Below are positions 1-8,790 of a DNA stretch of 64,000 nt, piece after piece. The notes under the pieces are model-generated. The model was not told where the DNA came from. It was given only the letters and a program-made list of their open reading frames with translations, and searched no databases. Source of the stretch: Tsuneonella troitsensis (lineage in GTDB: Bacteria > Pseudomonadota > Alphaproteobacteria > Sphingomonadales > Sphingomonadaceae); the NCBI RefSeq assembly GCF_001441535.1, contig NZ_LMAU01000007.1, positions 1-64,000 of the forward strand, written 5' to 3'. The translations under genes and the position numbers were made by a program. Each line of letters starts with the position of its first letter. The first letter of the stretch is position 1.

Positions 1-2297
1 AGACGGCGGACGGTGCCCTCGCGGCCCGACAGCACCGCAAGCACTTCGGGCGCGTTGGAAAGGTCGAGCCTTACCACGACGCTCGCATCGGGCTGGCGGA
101 TGAGGAACGCGCGGCTGTGGGCCGGCAGCGAGCGGATCAGGGCAAGCTCGTGGCTGGTCAGTCCGAAACCGTCGCAATAGTCCTCCGCCCGTGCGCGGGC
201 GTTGGGCATGAAGATCATCGTCGCCGTCTGCTCGACCAGCGCGGTGGCGATGCGGCTATCCAGCGCATCGCGCGCCGACTGGGTGGCAAAGCCGACCAGC
301 GCGTTGCGCTTACGCAAGGTCTTGAGCCAGTCGCGAATGCGGGCCGCGAACACCTCGTCGTCGAGCGCCTTCCACCCCTCGTCGATCAGGATCATCGTCG
401 GCTTGCCGTCGAGCCGTTCCTCGATCCGGTGGAACAGGTACATCATCGTCGGCGTGCGCAAGCGCGGATTCTCGAGCAGCGCGGTCATGTCGAATCCGAG
501 CACGCGCGCACCCAGATCGAGCCTGTCCTCGGCGTTGTCGAACAGCCACGAATGCTCGCCGCCCGCGATCCAGGCGGAGAGCCGGTCGGCCAGGTCACCC
601 GGTTGCGGCCGCTTGGCGCCCGACAGCAGTTCGCGGAAATGCTTCAACCTGCGCAATCCGGCATCGTTGGCATAAGCGGCATCGACCGCTCCGGCGATCG
701 TCGCCAGTTCCTCTGGTCCATCGGCCTTCAGCAGCACCGCCAGCCAGTCGCGCAGGAAGGCGCGGTTGCCGGGCGTGTCGGGAAGAGCGAGCGGATTGAA
801 TCCGGTGGGTTCGCCGCTGGCGATCCGGTCGTAGCGCCCGCCGATGCCCCGAATGAAGAGTTCTGCACCGCGATCCTTGTCGAAAAGGATCGTCCTAGGG
901 CTGAATTTCTGCGCCTGCGCGGCGACGAAATTCATCACTACCGTCTTGCCGGAGCCCGAGGGACCAATGACCGTGAAGTTGCCGAGGTCGCCGTTGTGGA
1001 AGTTGAAGAAGAACGGGGTCTGGCTGGTCGTCTGCAGCAGCGTGACCGCATCGCCCCAGTGGTTCCCCTCGGCCTGGCCGAGCGCCATGCCGTGCAAGGA
1101 CCCGAAGCTCGCCATGTTGGCGCTCGAGATCATCGCGCGGCGGGCGATATAGCCCTCGTTTCCGGGAAACTGGCCCCAGAACGCCGGCTCGAGGTTGGTA
1201 TCCTCCCGAACCACGATGGCGCCCGTATCGGCCAGCGCCGCGGCGCAGGCGGCGGTCGCCTCGTCCAGAAGCGGCAAGGTCCGTTCGCGCACGAGGACCG
1301 TGAGGTGGTGGTCGCCGAAACCGACAGCTCCATTGCCCAGCGCGTCGCGGGCGGCGAGCATGTCGTGCCGCTCGGCCATCGCCTCCTCGTCGGCGCTCTT
1401 CAAGCGGCGGATCGCCAGGTCCATCCGCTCGCGCGCCGTCGTGCGTTCGGACGGAGCATAGCTTTCGGACACAACCATCTCAAACGGCTGGCGCAGCAGC
1501 GCGTCGAGCAGGCCAGGGCTGGTCGCCTCGGGGTAGTCCTTGAGGCTGAGGATCGCGGCAAAGTCCGGTTCGCCGCTGCCGCGCAGCTCCATCGCGTCGA
1601 GGCCGAAGCTCGCCCGGCGATAGGGCAGCATCTGGCCGATGTCGGTCTCGTCGGCCGGACGGCGCACCGGGCGCATCTCGCCGTTGTAGAGCGCGCTCAG
1701 CAGTTCGAGAATCTCGTTGTTGAGGGCGCCGCTCGGGCCCTCGTAATCGTCGAGCATCGTCGCGCCATAAGCCTGCAGCGAGGCGACGAGCCCGGTGGCC
1801 GCCGCCCTTAAGGCGCGCACGTCCTTGGGATCGGCGTCGACTTCCCGCTGCCCCTTCCTGCTCCACATCTTCGCCGCCTTTTCGGCGAGGCCCGCCTTGC
1901 CGCGCGCCGGTCGCCGAACGAGCGTGACGAACTGATCGTTGACGAACAGCGAACCACTGCCCAGCCGCTCTTTCCAGCGGCGGTCGATGTGCGCGCTGAG
2001 GGGATCGGGAAACTCCGCGTCGAGCTCGATCTGCACCCGGCGGCGAATGACGTGGTGATACAGCACGAACCGCGCATCGAGCGTCGAGCGCAGCATCACC
2101 TCACGCGTCGCGGCATGGTGGTTGAGCGCGTCCGAATCCTCGGTCTCGAACAGCAGTCCGGGGACCTGCAGAGCGGTCATCACGCTACCGTCGCGCAAAA
2201 GCACGGTATTGCCGTCGATGAGGCGGGCGTAGGGCAGGCGGTCGCCAGCGCGGGCTTCCTTCGCGCTCCAGGCGGCGGCGCCGATCCATTTCTTCAT
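1..2297 (-). CDS. virB4: VirB4-type T4SS ATPase, partial (C-terminus beyond window)
   Basis: Energises assembly and substrate transfer of a type IV secretion system at the inner membrane. The reading frame is open from an ATG at 2297 to the window edge (about 765 residues). Translation shows the N-terminal CagE/TrbE/VirB domain, then a Walker A motif GPSGSGKT near residue 445 and a Walker B stretch MILIDEGW near residue 640, followed by the arginine-rich segment WLKTLRKRNALVGFATQS typical of the family. A ribosome site GGAAGGA lies before the start. It follows virB3 by 16 bases in the order virB1-2-3-4. The family is usually about 790-830 residues, so only the last few dozen are missing. The long plus-strand frame opposite is an antisense shadow. 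Confidence 0.95.
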   Translation of the reverse strand, partial: MKKWIGAAAWSAKEARAGDRLPYARLIDGNTVLLRDGSVMTALQVPGLLFETEDSDALNHHAATREVMLRSTLDARFVLYHHVIRRRVQIELDAEFPDPLSAHIDRRWKERLGSGSLFVNDQFVTLVRRPARGKAGLAEKAAKMWSRKGQREVDADPKDVRALRAAATGLVASLQAYGATMLDDYEGPSGALNNEILELLSALYNGEMRPVRRPADETDIGQMLPYRRASFGLDAMELRGSGEPDFAAILSLKDYPEATSPGLLDALLRQPFEMVVSESYAPSERTTARERMDLAIRRLKSADEEAMAERHDMLAARDALGNGAVGFGDHHLTVLVRERTLPLLDEATAACAAALADTGAIVVREDTNLEPAFWGQFPGNEGYIARRAMISSANMASFGSLHGMALGQAEGNHWGDAVTLLQTTSQTPFFFNFHNGDLGNFTVIGPSGSGKTVVMNFVAAQAQKFSPRTILFDKDRGAELFIRGIGGRYDRIASGEPTGFNPLALPDTPGNRAFLRDWLAVLLKADGPEELATIAGAVDAAYANDAGLRRLKHFRELLSGAKRPQPGDLADRLSAWIAGGEHSWLFDNAEDRLDLGARVLGFDMTALLENPRLRTPTMMYLFHRIEERLDGKPTMILIDEGWKALDDEVFAARIRDWLKTLRKRNALVGFATQSARDALDSRIATALVEQTATMIFMPNARARAEDYCDGFGLTSHELALIRSLPAHSRAFLIRQPDASVVVRLDLSNAPEVLAVLSGREGTVRR

Positions 2298-2313
2298 TCG
2301 CCGAATCCTTCCA

Positions 2314-2598
2314 TCAGGCGGCGTAACTGTTGCAGCCCCAGCGCTTCCAGTTGGGTACACGGGGACACTTGCTGACCTTGGTGAGCCAAAGGTCGAAGAT
2401 GCGGGGTTCGCGCAGGCAGGCGAAATAGCCGATCGCATGGAGGATGATCGGGATCGGAATGATCCAGAAACTCTTGAAGATCAAGAACAATTCCGACGAT
2501 ACGAACAGCCAGACGATGATGAAATAATTGAGCGTCACCCCGGCGAACATCTGCGGGCGGGTCAGCGCGCGGTGGACGGGGTGGCGGACCAGTTCCAT
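2314..2598 (-). CDS. virB3: VirB3 inner-membrane T4SS protein
   Basis: Small inner-membrane component of the type IV secretion system that works with VirB4. The 94-residue product has the VirB3 signature: a short N-terminus (LVRHPVHRALTRPQMFAGV), a hydrophobic hairpin from about residue 21 to 60, and a polar C-terminal tail that includes EPRIFDLWLTK. It starts three bases after the virB2 stop and ends 16 bases before virB4, so the genes are probably translated together. The length fits the family (about 90-110 residues). Confidence 0.9.
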   Translation of the reverse strand: MELVRHPVHRALTRPQMFAGVTLNYFIIVWLFVSSELFLIFKSFWIIPIPIILHAIGYFACLREPRIFDLWLTKVSKCPRVPNWKRWGCNSYAA

Positions 2599-2601
2599 CG
2601 C

Positions 2602-2898
2602 TCAGCTCGCCGCAGCGGCGCCCTGGATGCCGGCGACGATCGACGCCGATCCGAACAGGATGAACACCCCGATGATCACCGTCGCGCCGAAGCGCCAGTT
2701 GAGACGGCCGGTCAGCATCATGAACCCGATCGCGGCAACCGCCATCACCGCCACCGCGGTCGCAACGTTACCGAGCAGGGTGCCCTGCAACCAGGAAAGC
2801 GCCGCGACGATCGGACCGGAACCGGCGGGATCCTGCGCAAAGGCAGCGGTCGGCATTGCCAACAGGGCAACGGGGAGAAGGCGGGTCAAGCGATGCAT
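2602..2898 (-). CDS. virB2: VirB2 major pilin-like protein
   Basis: Predicted pilin subunit of the type IV secretion system. The 98-residue product has a signal peptide (MHRLTRLLPVALLAMPTAAFA, cut after AFA) followed by two hydrophobic helices (about residues 39-63 and 72-93) separated by a short basic loop GRLNWR, which is the VirB2/TrbC layout. The ATG at 2898 begins five bases after virB1 ends. An in-frame upstream extension is possible but would run through virB1 and lose the signal peptide, so the shorter start is preferred. VirB2 is the fastest-evolving part of such systems, so the call rests on size, topology and position. Confidence 0.88.
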   Translation of the reverse strand: MHRLTRLLPVALLAMPTAAFAQDPAGSGPIVAALSWLQGTLLGNVATAVAVMAVAAIGFMMLTGRLNWRFGATVIIGVFILFGSASIVAGIQGAAAAS

Positions 2899-2903
2899 GA
2901 GTG

Positions 2904-3539
2904 TCAGTTCGGCTTTCGTGAGTGATCGGACAGGCGCCCCATGATCGCGGCGACGTATCCTTGCGTTTCGCGGATGCGCGGAATGCCGCCAGCGGCGATC
3001 ACACGCCCGGGACCGGCATTGTAGGCGGCCAGCGCCTTTTCGATGTTCCCGTCGAAGCGGTCCATCTGCTCGCGAAGGTAGCGCGCGCCCCCCTCGAGAT
3101 TGGCGAATGGATCGTCGGGGTCGACACCCAGGTACCGCGCGGTGCCGGGCATCAGCTGGGCGAGCCCGCGGGCACCCACGGGCGACCTGGCAGACGCATT
3201 CCACCGGCTCTCCTGCCAGACCATCGCCTCGATCAAAGCGGGACTGAGATCGAACCGGCCGGCGAGTTCGGCCACCTTGGCGGCGTATAAGGCGGGTACC
3301 ATGCCGGCGTGCGCCGCCGCGTCGGCGATCGCGTGAGGGGGTACGACATGATCACCCGAGAGTTCGACCAGAGCGGCGGCGTCCTGTTCCGGCGCGGCGG
3401 GATCGGCGGCTGCCACAGCAAGCGCCCCGGCTATCCAGCGCGGCCCGGCGGGTCCGATCTCCAGCACATCGGCGCGCACGGGAGCGGCGGCGCAGAACAG
3501 CGCAAACGCAGCAAACGTGCCCGCCTTGGCGAGAATCAT
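2904..3539 (-). CDS. virB1: VirB1-like lytic transglycosylase
   Basis: Periplasmic peptidoglycan-cleaving enzyme that opens the cell wall for assembly of the secretion channel. The product is 211 residues: signal peptide (about residues 1-23), a variable region, then an SLT domain from about residue 85 to 200. The catalytic glutamate sits in MVWQESRWN, followed by GARGLAQLMPGTA and the AAYNAGPG motif. The start has a good ribosome site (GGAGG, seven bases upstream). It is the first gene of the virB1-2-3-4 operon, with a near-consensus Pho box about 40 bases upstream. Confidence 0.9.
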   Translation of the reverse strand: MILAKAGTFAAFALFCAAAPVRADVLEIGPAGPRWIAGALAVAAADPAAPEQDAAALVELSGDHVVPPHAIADAAAHAGMVPALYAAKVAELAGRFDLSPALIEAMVWQESRWNASARSPVGARGLAQLMPGTARYLGVDPDDPFANLEGGARYLREQMDRFDGNIEKALAAYNAGPGRVIAAGGIPRIRETQGYVAAIMGRLSDHSRKPN

Positions 3540-3578
3540 GGAATACCTCCGTCGTCCGGGCCCCAGTGCCTACACTAA

Positions 3579-3596
3579 ATGACAGCGGGGTGACAG
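3579..3596 (-). promoter_or_regulatory. Pho-box-like operator before virB1
   Basis: On the minus strand the sequence reads CTGTCAC-CCCG-CTGTCAT: two heptamers in 11-bp phase, matching the known PhoB site (CTGTCAT, N4, CTGTCAY) at nearly every position. It ends 39 bases before the virB1 ATG and is followed by TTAGTGTAGGCACT, which could hold a -10 element. Binding is inferred and has not been shown. Confidence 0.65.
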
Positions 3597-3635
3597 ATTC
3601 CTGAACCGTCCTGTTCGCCTTGCAGACAATAAAAA

Positions 3636-3661
3636 GGCCCGCCGGCGCAAACCGGCGGGCC
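3636..3661 (-). terminator. Rho-independent terminator of the TPR gene
   Basis: A perfect 10-bp stem (GGCCCGCCGG / CCGGCGGGCC) with a six-base loop. On the minus strand it is followed by TTTTTATTG. It lies 25 bases after the stop of the minus-strand TPR gene and insulates the virB operon from it. Confidence 0.85.
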
Positions 3662-3686
3662 ACGAAACCCGAAGGATTGTATGTTT

Positions 3687-4055
3687 TTAGCGAAGCGCGG
3701 TGCGGGTTGCGCCGGACGCGAAGGCACCCCGATCGAGAGCCGCAAGCGCGCGCTTGGCCAGCGCCTGGCTGTCCACCCAAGCTCCCCCAGCGGTTTCCAG
3801 CTGATAGTGCCGGTTCATCTTAGCGGCGCGTTCAAACAGGCGGCGCGCCTGCGCGTGGTCGCCTTCACGGGCGTATGCCACGCCAAGATTGATAAGGCTG
3901 GCGGGATGATCGACTGCATCACCTGCCGAACTCTCGATCTGCGCGATCGCTGCGGCGTTTCGTCCCGCGGCCACATCGTCGAAAGCGACATCGACCTGCT
4001 CCACGTCGGGCAGGGGGGCGGTCACCAAGATCGCCGCGACCAGCAAAGCAGACAT
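3687..4055 (-). CDS. Small exported TPR-repeat protein
   Basis: A 122-residue protein of unknown role. It has a short hydrophobic N-terminus (MSALLVAAILVTAPL), probably a signal peptide, then a stretch with TPR character (ASLINLGVAYAREGDHAQAR, about residues 52-71), so it may be a periplasmic protein-protein interaction module. A purine-rich GGGAGAG precedes the ATG. It is a single-gene unit with its own strong terminator. Nothing links it directly to the T4SS beyond adjacency. Short TPR proteins of this type are common in sphingomonads, but I cannot name a function. Confidence 0.7.
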   Translation of the reverse strand: MSALLVAAILVTAPLPDVEQVDVAFDDVAAGRNAAAIAQIESSAGDAVDHPASLINLGVAYAREGDHAQARRLFERAAKMNRHYQLETAGGAWVDSQALAKRALAALDRGAFASGATRTALR

Positions 4056-4202
4056 TTCACTCTCCCACGTTCGTTATGGATGCAAAATGCTACTGGATCG
4101 CGCGAAGTGCAACATATCTGAAACATTGTCATTGTTTTGTAATATTCGACCTAGCTCAGCTTGTAGGCGTGCCGCCCGCGTACCGCCACATTGCGACCGA
4201 TA

Positions 4203-4249
4203 CGTCATTCGCGAGTCATAGTTACGTCGTATTCGTATCGCCGTAATAT
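4203..4249 (+). promoter_or_regulatory. Triple 11-bp direct repeat plus -10, promoter of lipoprotein-TonB operon
   Basis: Three heptamers, CGTCATT, AGTCATA and CGTCGTA, start at 4203, 4214 and 4225, each separated by four bases. This is the phasing of PhoB/OmpR-family sites. Twelve bases after the last one lies TAATAT (4244-4249), a good -10 element, so the repeats take the place of a -35 box as in activated Pho promoters. The lipoprotein GTG start is about 90 bases further on. Confidence 0.5.
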
Positions 4250-4337
4250 TGCAAAGAAACCGTCACTTAGTCCCCCTAGTTCGCGAGTCGCGGCGATCAC
4301 GGATCGTCTGTTCTTTCGACATGAGGGGAATTCAATC

Positions 4338-5930
4338 GTGCAGAGATTTCAGGGTCTGGTCCTTGCCGGATGCAGCGCACTCGCATTGGCCGCCTGCGGC
4401 GCCGACGACGTGGTCGCACCGGGCGGTCCGATCATCGTCAACCCGGCTCCGACGCCGACCCCGACGCCGACGAGCGTCCCCGGCGGTTCGGTTACCGCGG
4501 CTGCATCCTGCACCCCGGGCACGACCGACGCCGGGACCGTCGCCTTGCAAAACGGGCGCGGCACGATCCGTAACTGCGTCGTTCCCAACCTGATCACCGG
4601 CACCCTGACGCTCAGCGGTCGCCGGGCCGACGGCATCATGTATTCGATCAGCGGACGGACCGACGTGGGCCGCGACATCGACCTCACCGGCGGCACCGCC
4701 GGCACCCTGAACGTCCTTCCGGGCGTTACCGTCTTCGCCGCAACGCGCGAGACCACCCTGATCGTCAACCGCGGCTCGCGCCTCAATGCGGACGGCACCC
4801 AGGCGCAGCCGATCATCTTCACCGCCCTGCAGAACCTGACCGGGTCGGGCCTGACCGAGGCGACCGACAACCTCTGGGGCGGCCTCATCATCCACGGCCG
4901 CGCGCCGATCTCGCGCTGCGACCCGACCGTTTCGACTTCGACCGTCGGCGGATCGGCGGGCTGCTGGCGCAAAGCCGAAGGCGTGTCGCAGGACACCCTG
5001 TTCGGCGGCAACGTGAGCAACGACAACTCGGGCATCCTGCGGTACGTCCAGGTGAACTTCACCGGCGTCGGCTCGGGCGGCAGCGAAGTCCAGGGCATCA
5101 CCACCGGCGGCGTCGGCTCCGGCACCGTGATGTCGTACATCCAGATCCACAACAGCCTCGACGACGGTATCGAATCGTTCGGTGGAACCCAGAACATGGA
5201 CCACCTGGTGATGACCGGCATCGCCGACGATTCGCTCGATACCGACAACGGCTACATCGGTTCGGTCCAGTTCATGCTCGCCGTCCGCCGCGCCAACGGC
5301 AACGTGGGCGACAGCATCGGCGGACAGACGATGCTTGAGATCGACAGCTCGGGCACGAACGACGCCAGCCCTCGCCAGTACCTCAAGCTGGCGAACTTCA
5401 CGCTGCTCCAGACCACCCCGAACGAACCCGCCATCCGCCTGCGCGGCGGCGCGGACGTCGACTTCATCAACGGCATCGTCGTCGCCCGCTCCGGTGGAAC
5501 GACCGGTTGCCTCGACGTCGACAACGCCGAAACGGTACAGGCTGCCGGAACCTACAACGGAACCGCCGATCGCGGCCCGCCGCGGTTCCTGTCGGTGGTC
5601 TTCGACTGCCAGCTTCTGATCGATAGCGACGCCGACGCCTTCGAGGATGCCGCGCTGAACAACCCGGCCAACTCGAACGTCAACCGCGCCTTCACCAACA
5701 CGCTGCAGTTCCTGACCGGATCGAGCGTGGGGCGCATCGCCAACGGCGCCAACGAATCGGCGGTCGTCGCGGCGACCAGCCTCGGCTCCATCAGCAGCTT
5801 CCTGACGACGGTGAACTACATCGGCGCCTTCAGCGGCCCGAACGACACGTGGACACGGGACTGGACGTGCAACTCTGACGTCGCCGACCTGCGCGGCGCC
5901 CTGGGCTGCACCGACATCCGCGTTTTCTGA
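4338..5930 (+). CDS. Large surface lipoprotein, beta-helix-like, partner of TonB receptor
   Basis: Lipoprotein of about 530 residues with unknown ligand. I chose GTG 4338 because AGGGGA sits nine bases upstream and the next residues form a lipoprotein signal with lipobox LAAC (Cys near residue 19). A short linker of Thr-Pro repeats (coded near 4449-4472) follows. The body is rich in Gly, Asn and Asp. It contains WGGLIIHGRAPIS and a DDGIESFGG / DDSLDTDNGY segment, which look like right-handed parallel beta-helix turns. From memory, similar proteins with WGGL-I motifs occur in Bacteroidetes beside TonB receptors. The receptor follows about 70 bases downstream, so the two probably act together in binding and uptake. 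No catalytic motif was recognised. Confidence 0.7.
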   Translation: MQRFQGLVLAGCSALALAACGADDVVAPGGPIIVNPAPTPTPTPTSVPGGSVTAAASCTPGTTDAGTVALQNGRGTIRNCVVPNLITGTLTLSGRRADGIMYSISGRTDVGRDIDLTGGTAGTLNVLPGVTVFAATRETTLIVNRGSRLNADGTQAQPIIFTALQNLTGSGLTEATDNLWGGLIIHGRAPISRCDPTVSTSTVGGSAGCWRKAEGVSQDTLFGGNVSNDNSGILRYVQVNFTGVGSGGSEVQGITTGGVGSGTVMSYIQIHNSLDDGIESFGGTQNMDHLVMTGIADDSLDTDNGYIGSVQFMLAVRRANGNVGDSIGGQTMLEIDSSGTNDASPRQYLKLANFTLLQTTPNEPAIRLRGGADVDFINGIVVARSGGTTGCLDVDNAETVQAAGTYNGTADRGPPRFLSVVFDCQLLIDSDADAFEDAALNNPANSNVNRAFTNTLQFLTGSSVGRIANGANESAVVAATSLGSISSFLTTVNYIGAFSGPNDTWTRDWTCNSDVADLRGALGCTDIRVF

Positions 5931-6001
5931 TCAGACCGTATCCGGCGGGGAGGCGGCGCATGCGGCGCTTCCTCCCCGTCCATTTTTCGGGGGAACCCAC
6001 A

Positions 6002-8716
6002 ATGCGCCGCCTGCGACCCTTCGCCGCCGCTCTCCTCGCAGGGACCGGCCTTGCCGCTGCACCTGCACTCGCCCAGGCCGAACCCCAGCCCCTGCCGACC
6101 ACCGGCGAGCAGGTTGCCGAGCCTGCAACCTCGCCCGAAGCGACCGACGCCCAGACGGAAGAGCAGGTCGAGGTATCGACCCCCGGCTCCGAAGGCGCTG
6201 AAATCGTTGTTACCGGACGTTTCATTCCCGAGCCGGTACGCAACACCGCGCAGGTCGTCAGCGTCCTGTCTTCGGCGGAAATCGCCCGCACCGGCGACGG
6301 CGACATCGCGGTCGCGCTGCAGCGCGTGACCGGCCTGTCGGTCAACACCAACGGCTTCGTGTTCGTTCGCGGCCTCGGCGATCGCTATTCGCTGGCGCTG
6401 CTCAACGGGTTGGCGCTGCCGTCGCCCGAGCCGCTGCGCAGGGTGGTGCCGCTCGACATCTTCCCGACCAGCATCGTGTCCAGCGCGGTCGTGCAGAAGA
6501 GCTATTCGGTGAACTATCCGGGTGAATTCGGCGGCGGCGCGATCAACCTGACGACCGCCTCGCTACCCGACGAGAACTACCTGACGGCCGGCATCGGCAT
6601 CAGCGGGGACAGCGAGACCACCGCGCAGCTCGGCTATACCTATTACGGCAGCAAGCGCGACGTCTTCGGCTTCGACGACGGCACGCGCGACCTGCCCGCT
6701 GCGTTGCGCGACAATGGCGGCGAACTGGTCGACGCCGGCGTGCTGGAGAACGAGGACACCCTTATCCTCCAGCGCAACAACCAGATCCCGGCCAACTTCA
6801 GCGCCTCGCTTGCGGGCGGGTACGCCACCGACATCGGCGACACGCGGTTCGGCGCGATCGCCTCGGCCAGCTTCTCAAACGGCTGGCGTACCCGCGGCGC
6901 GACGCAAGAAACCGCCACTGCCGGCTCGCTGTTCACCAGCAGCTATGGCGTGCGGACCGAGAACCGCGTGCAGGCGAGCGGGCTCCTCGCGCTCGGGCTG
7001 GACTTCCCGCAGGAACACAAGATCCGCCTGACTAACGTATTCATCCGCGATACGTCCAAGGTGGCACGCGTGCGCGGCTCTTTCGAGAGCATCCAGACCC
7101 CGTTCGAGGATCTCGAGGACGATCGCCTGACCGGCCCGTACGATGCGCTCAGCTATGAAAGCAGCTATGTACAGCGCCAGCTGATCACCTCGCAGGCGGT
7201 CGGTGAGTTCGAATTCGGCGCGGTCGAGCTGGACCTGCGCGGCAGCTATTCGAAGTCCGAACGCGATTCGCCGTATGAGCGCACGACGCAATACCGGTTT
7301 GTCGGCTCGACCGGCGGATATGCGGTCAACCTGGGCACCCCGACCGGCGTGATCTTCAGCGAACTCGACGAAACGGTGTGGGCCGGTGGCGGCGATATCG
7401 GCTACGATCTGACCGGCCTGATCAACGGCAAGCTGTCGGTCGGCTATGCCTACAGCGACACCCAGCGTACGTTTCAGAGCCTCAACTTCCTTTACAACGA
7501 CGGGGGCGCTCCGATTGCCGGCACCGGGCAATCTTACCTGCCGATCTATGCGCTGCTGACGCCCGCGCTGATCGATTTCGAGGATATCGGGTTGCGCCAG
7601 GTTAACCGCGCGTTTGGCCAGACCGAATATCGCGGCGACCTGACCGTCCACGGCGCATACGTGCGCGCGGACGTCGAGGTGGCGACCGGCGTACGGCTGG
7701 AAGCGGGCGTGCGCTACGAGGATGCGGTTCAGCTGCTCACGCTCCCCGATCTCTACGGCAACAATCCGTCGGGGGCCGGCAACGAGGCCGTGATCCGCAA
7801 GGCTAACGACTACTGGCTGCCCGCCGCGACGGCGACGTGGAACTTCGCCGAAGACTTCCAATTCCGCCTTCACGGCTCGAAGACAATCGCGCGTCCGCAG
7901 TTCCGCGAGCTGGGCACGATCCCGGTTCTCGACGTGGAATCCGACCGTTTCCTTTCCGGAAACCCGTTCCTCACGGACAGCATCCTGTGGAATGCCGAGA
8001 CCCGGATCGAATGGTATCCGGCACGCGGCGAGCGCATTTCGATCGCCGGCTTCTACAAGTCGCTCGACGCGCCGATCGAGACGATTGCGACGATCGACGG
8101 CGCCGGGACGCTGCAGGTTACCAACGCCAACGCACCCAAGGCCACGCTTTATGGTGTCGAAGCCGAAGTGGTGAAGTACATCGGGCTCGGCGGCCTGGGC
8201 GACGGGCTGGCCCCGTTCCGCCTCGCGCTGTCGGCCAACTACACCTGGAGCAAATCGAAGCTGCAGGTTGGCGCCGACGACGAGACGATCCTCTACCCGG
8301 GCAACATCGACAGTCCGCTGATCGCCCCGGCAAGCCAGGTTTTCACGGACGGCAGCCCGCTTACGGGTCAGTCGGAGCACCTCGCCAACCTTCAGTTCGG
8401 CATCGAGAACACCGACCGGCTCGAGCAGCTGACGTTCCTGCTCACTTATGCCAGCGAACGGGTCACCTCGCGCGGCGCCAATACCGGCGGCGTGCTCGAT
8501 CCGGACATCATCGAGCGGCCCGGAATCAATCTCGACATCGTCGCACGCCAGGGTTTCGAGTGGCCGGGCTTTGCCGAAATGGAAATCAAGTTCGAGGCCC
8601 GCAACGTATTCGGACGCGGACACATCGAAGAGCAGGACTACGGAACCGGCATTGCCCGGATCAACAACTACGACATCGGCACGACTTTCGCCGCATCGCT
8701 GAGCGCCAAGTTCTAA
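6002..8716 (+). CDS. TonB-dependent outer-membrane receptor
   Basis: Outer-membrane active transporter of 904 residues. I chose ATG 6002 because GGGGGAA precedes it and it begins a clear signal peptide (MRRLRPFAAALLAG, cut after ALAQA). A low-complexity acidic stretch precedes the TonB box-like EIVVTGRF. The plug domain follows, with FVFVRGLGDRYSLALLNG and NYPGEFGGGAINLTT. The beta-barrel ends in ...AASLSAKF with a terminal Phe, as expected for BAM-assembled proteins. It directly follows the beta-helix lipoprotein and is probably co-transcribed from the repeat-bearing promoter at 4203. The substrate cannot be read from sequence. The promoter type suggests phosphate or an organic phosphate, but that is inference. 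Confidence 0.92.
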   Translation: MRRLRPFAAALLAGTGLAAAPALAQAEPQPLPTTGEQVAEPATSPEATDAQTEEQVEVSTPGSEGAEIVVTGRFIPEPVRNTAQVVSVLSSAEIARTGDGDIAVALQRVTGLSVNTNGFVFVRGLGDRYSLALLNGLALPSPEPLRRVVPLDIFPTSIVSSAVVQKSYSVNYPGEFGGGAINLTTASLPDENYLTAGIGISGDSETTAQLGYTYYGSKRDVFGFDDGTRDLPAALRDNGGELVDAGVLENEDTLILQRNNQIPANFSASLAGGYATDIGDTRFGAIASASFSNGWRTRGATQETATAGSLFTSSYGVRTENRVQASGLLALGLDFPQEHKIRLTNVFIRDTSKVARVRGSFESIQTPFEDLEDDRLTGPYDALSYESSYVQRQLITSQAVGEFEFGAVELDLRGSYSKSERDSPYERTTQYRFVGSTGGYAVNLGTPTGVIFSELDETVWAGGGDIGYDLTGLINGKLSVGYAYSDTQRTFQSLNFLYNDGGAPIAGTGQSYLPIYALLTPALIDFEDIGLRQVNRAFGQTEYRGDLTVHGAYVRADVEVATGVRLEAGVRYEDAVQLLTLPDLYGNNPSGAGNEAVIRKANDYWLPAATATWNFAEDFQFRLHGSKTIARPQFRELGTIPVLDVESDRFLSGNPFLTDSILWNAETRIEWYPARGERISIAGFYKSLDAPIETIATIDGAGTLQVTNANAPKATLYGVEAEVVKYIGLGGLGDGLAPFRLALSANYTWSKSKLQVGADDETILYPGNIDSPLIAPASQVFTDGSPLTGQSEHLANLQFGIENTDRLEQLTFLLTYASERVTSRGANTGGVLDPDIIERPGINLDIVARQGFEWPGFAEMEIKFEARNVFGRGHIEEQDYGTGIARINNYDIGTTFAASLSAKF

Positions 8717-8738
8717 TGCCGGAATCTAATGAGTGGGT

Positions 8739-8764
8739 GACCGGGCGGCACGAGCCGCCCGGTC
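8739..8764 (+). terminator. Hairpin after TonB receptor gene
   Basis: A 10-bp perfect stem (GACCGGGCGG / CCGCCCGGTC) with a six-base loop, 23 bases after the receptor stop. The T-run is poor, so termination may be weak. It lies between convergent genes and could serve both strands. Confidence 0.55.
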
Positions 8765-8790
8765 GTCCGCTCTAATATAAAGCCAGAACT

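Noticed and set aside
117-1811. Long plus-strand open frame of 564 residues
   Set aside because: It is the antisense shadow of virB4, is arginine-rich without any domain and ends mid-gene.
4126-4143. TTGTCAT-TGTT-TTGTAAT, a possible third Pho-type repeat
   Set aside because: It is AT-rich, the second heptamer is poor, and it lies about 60 bases upstream of the better repeat. It could be auxiliary but is not claimed.
6875-8623. Minus-strand 582-residue open frame under the TonB receptor
   Set aside because: Shadow of the receptor's codon bias. No signal or domain was seen.
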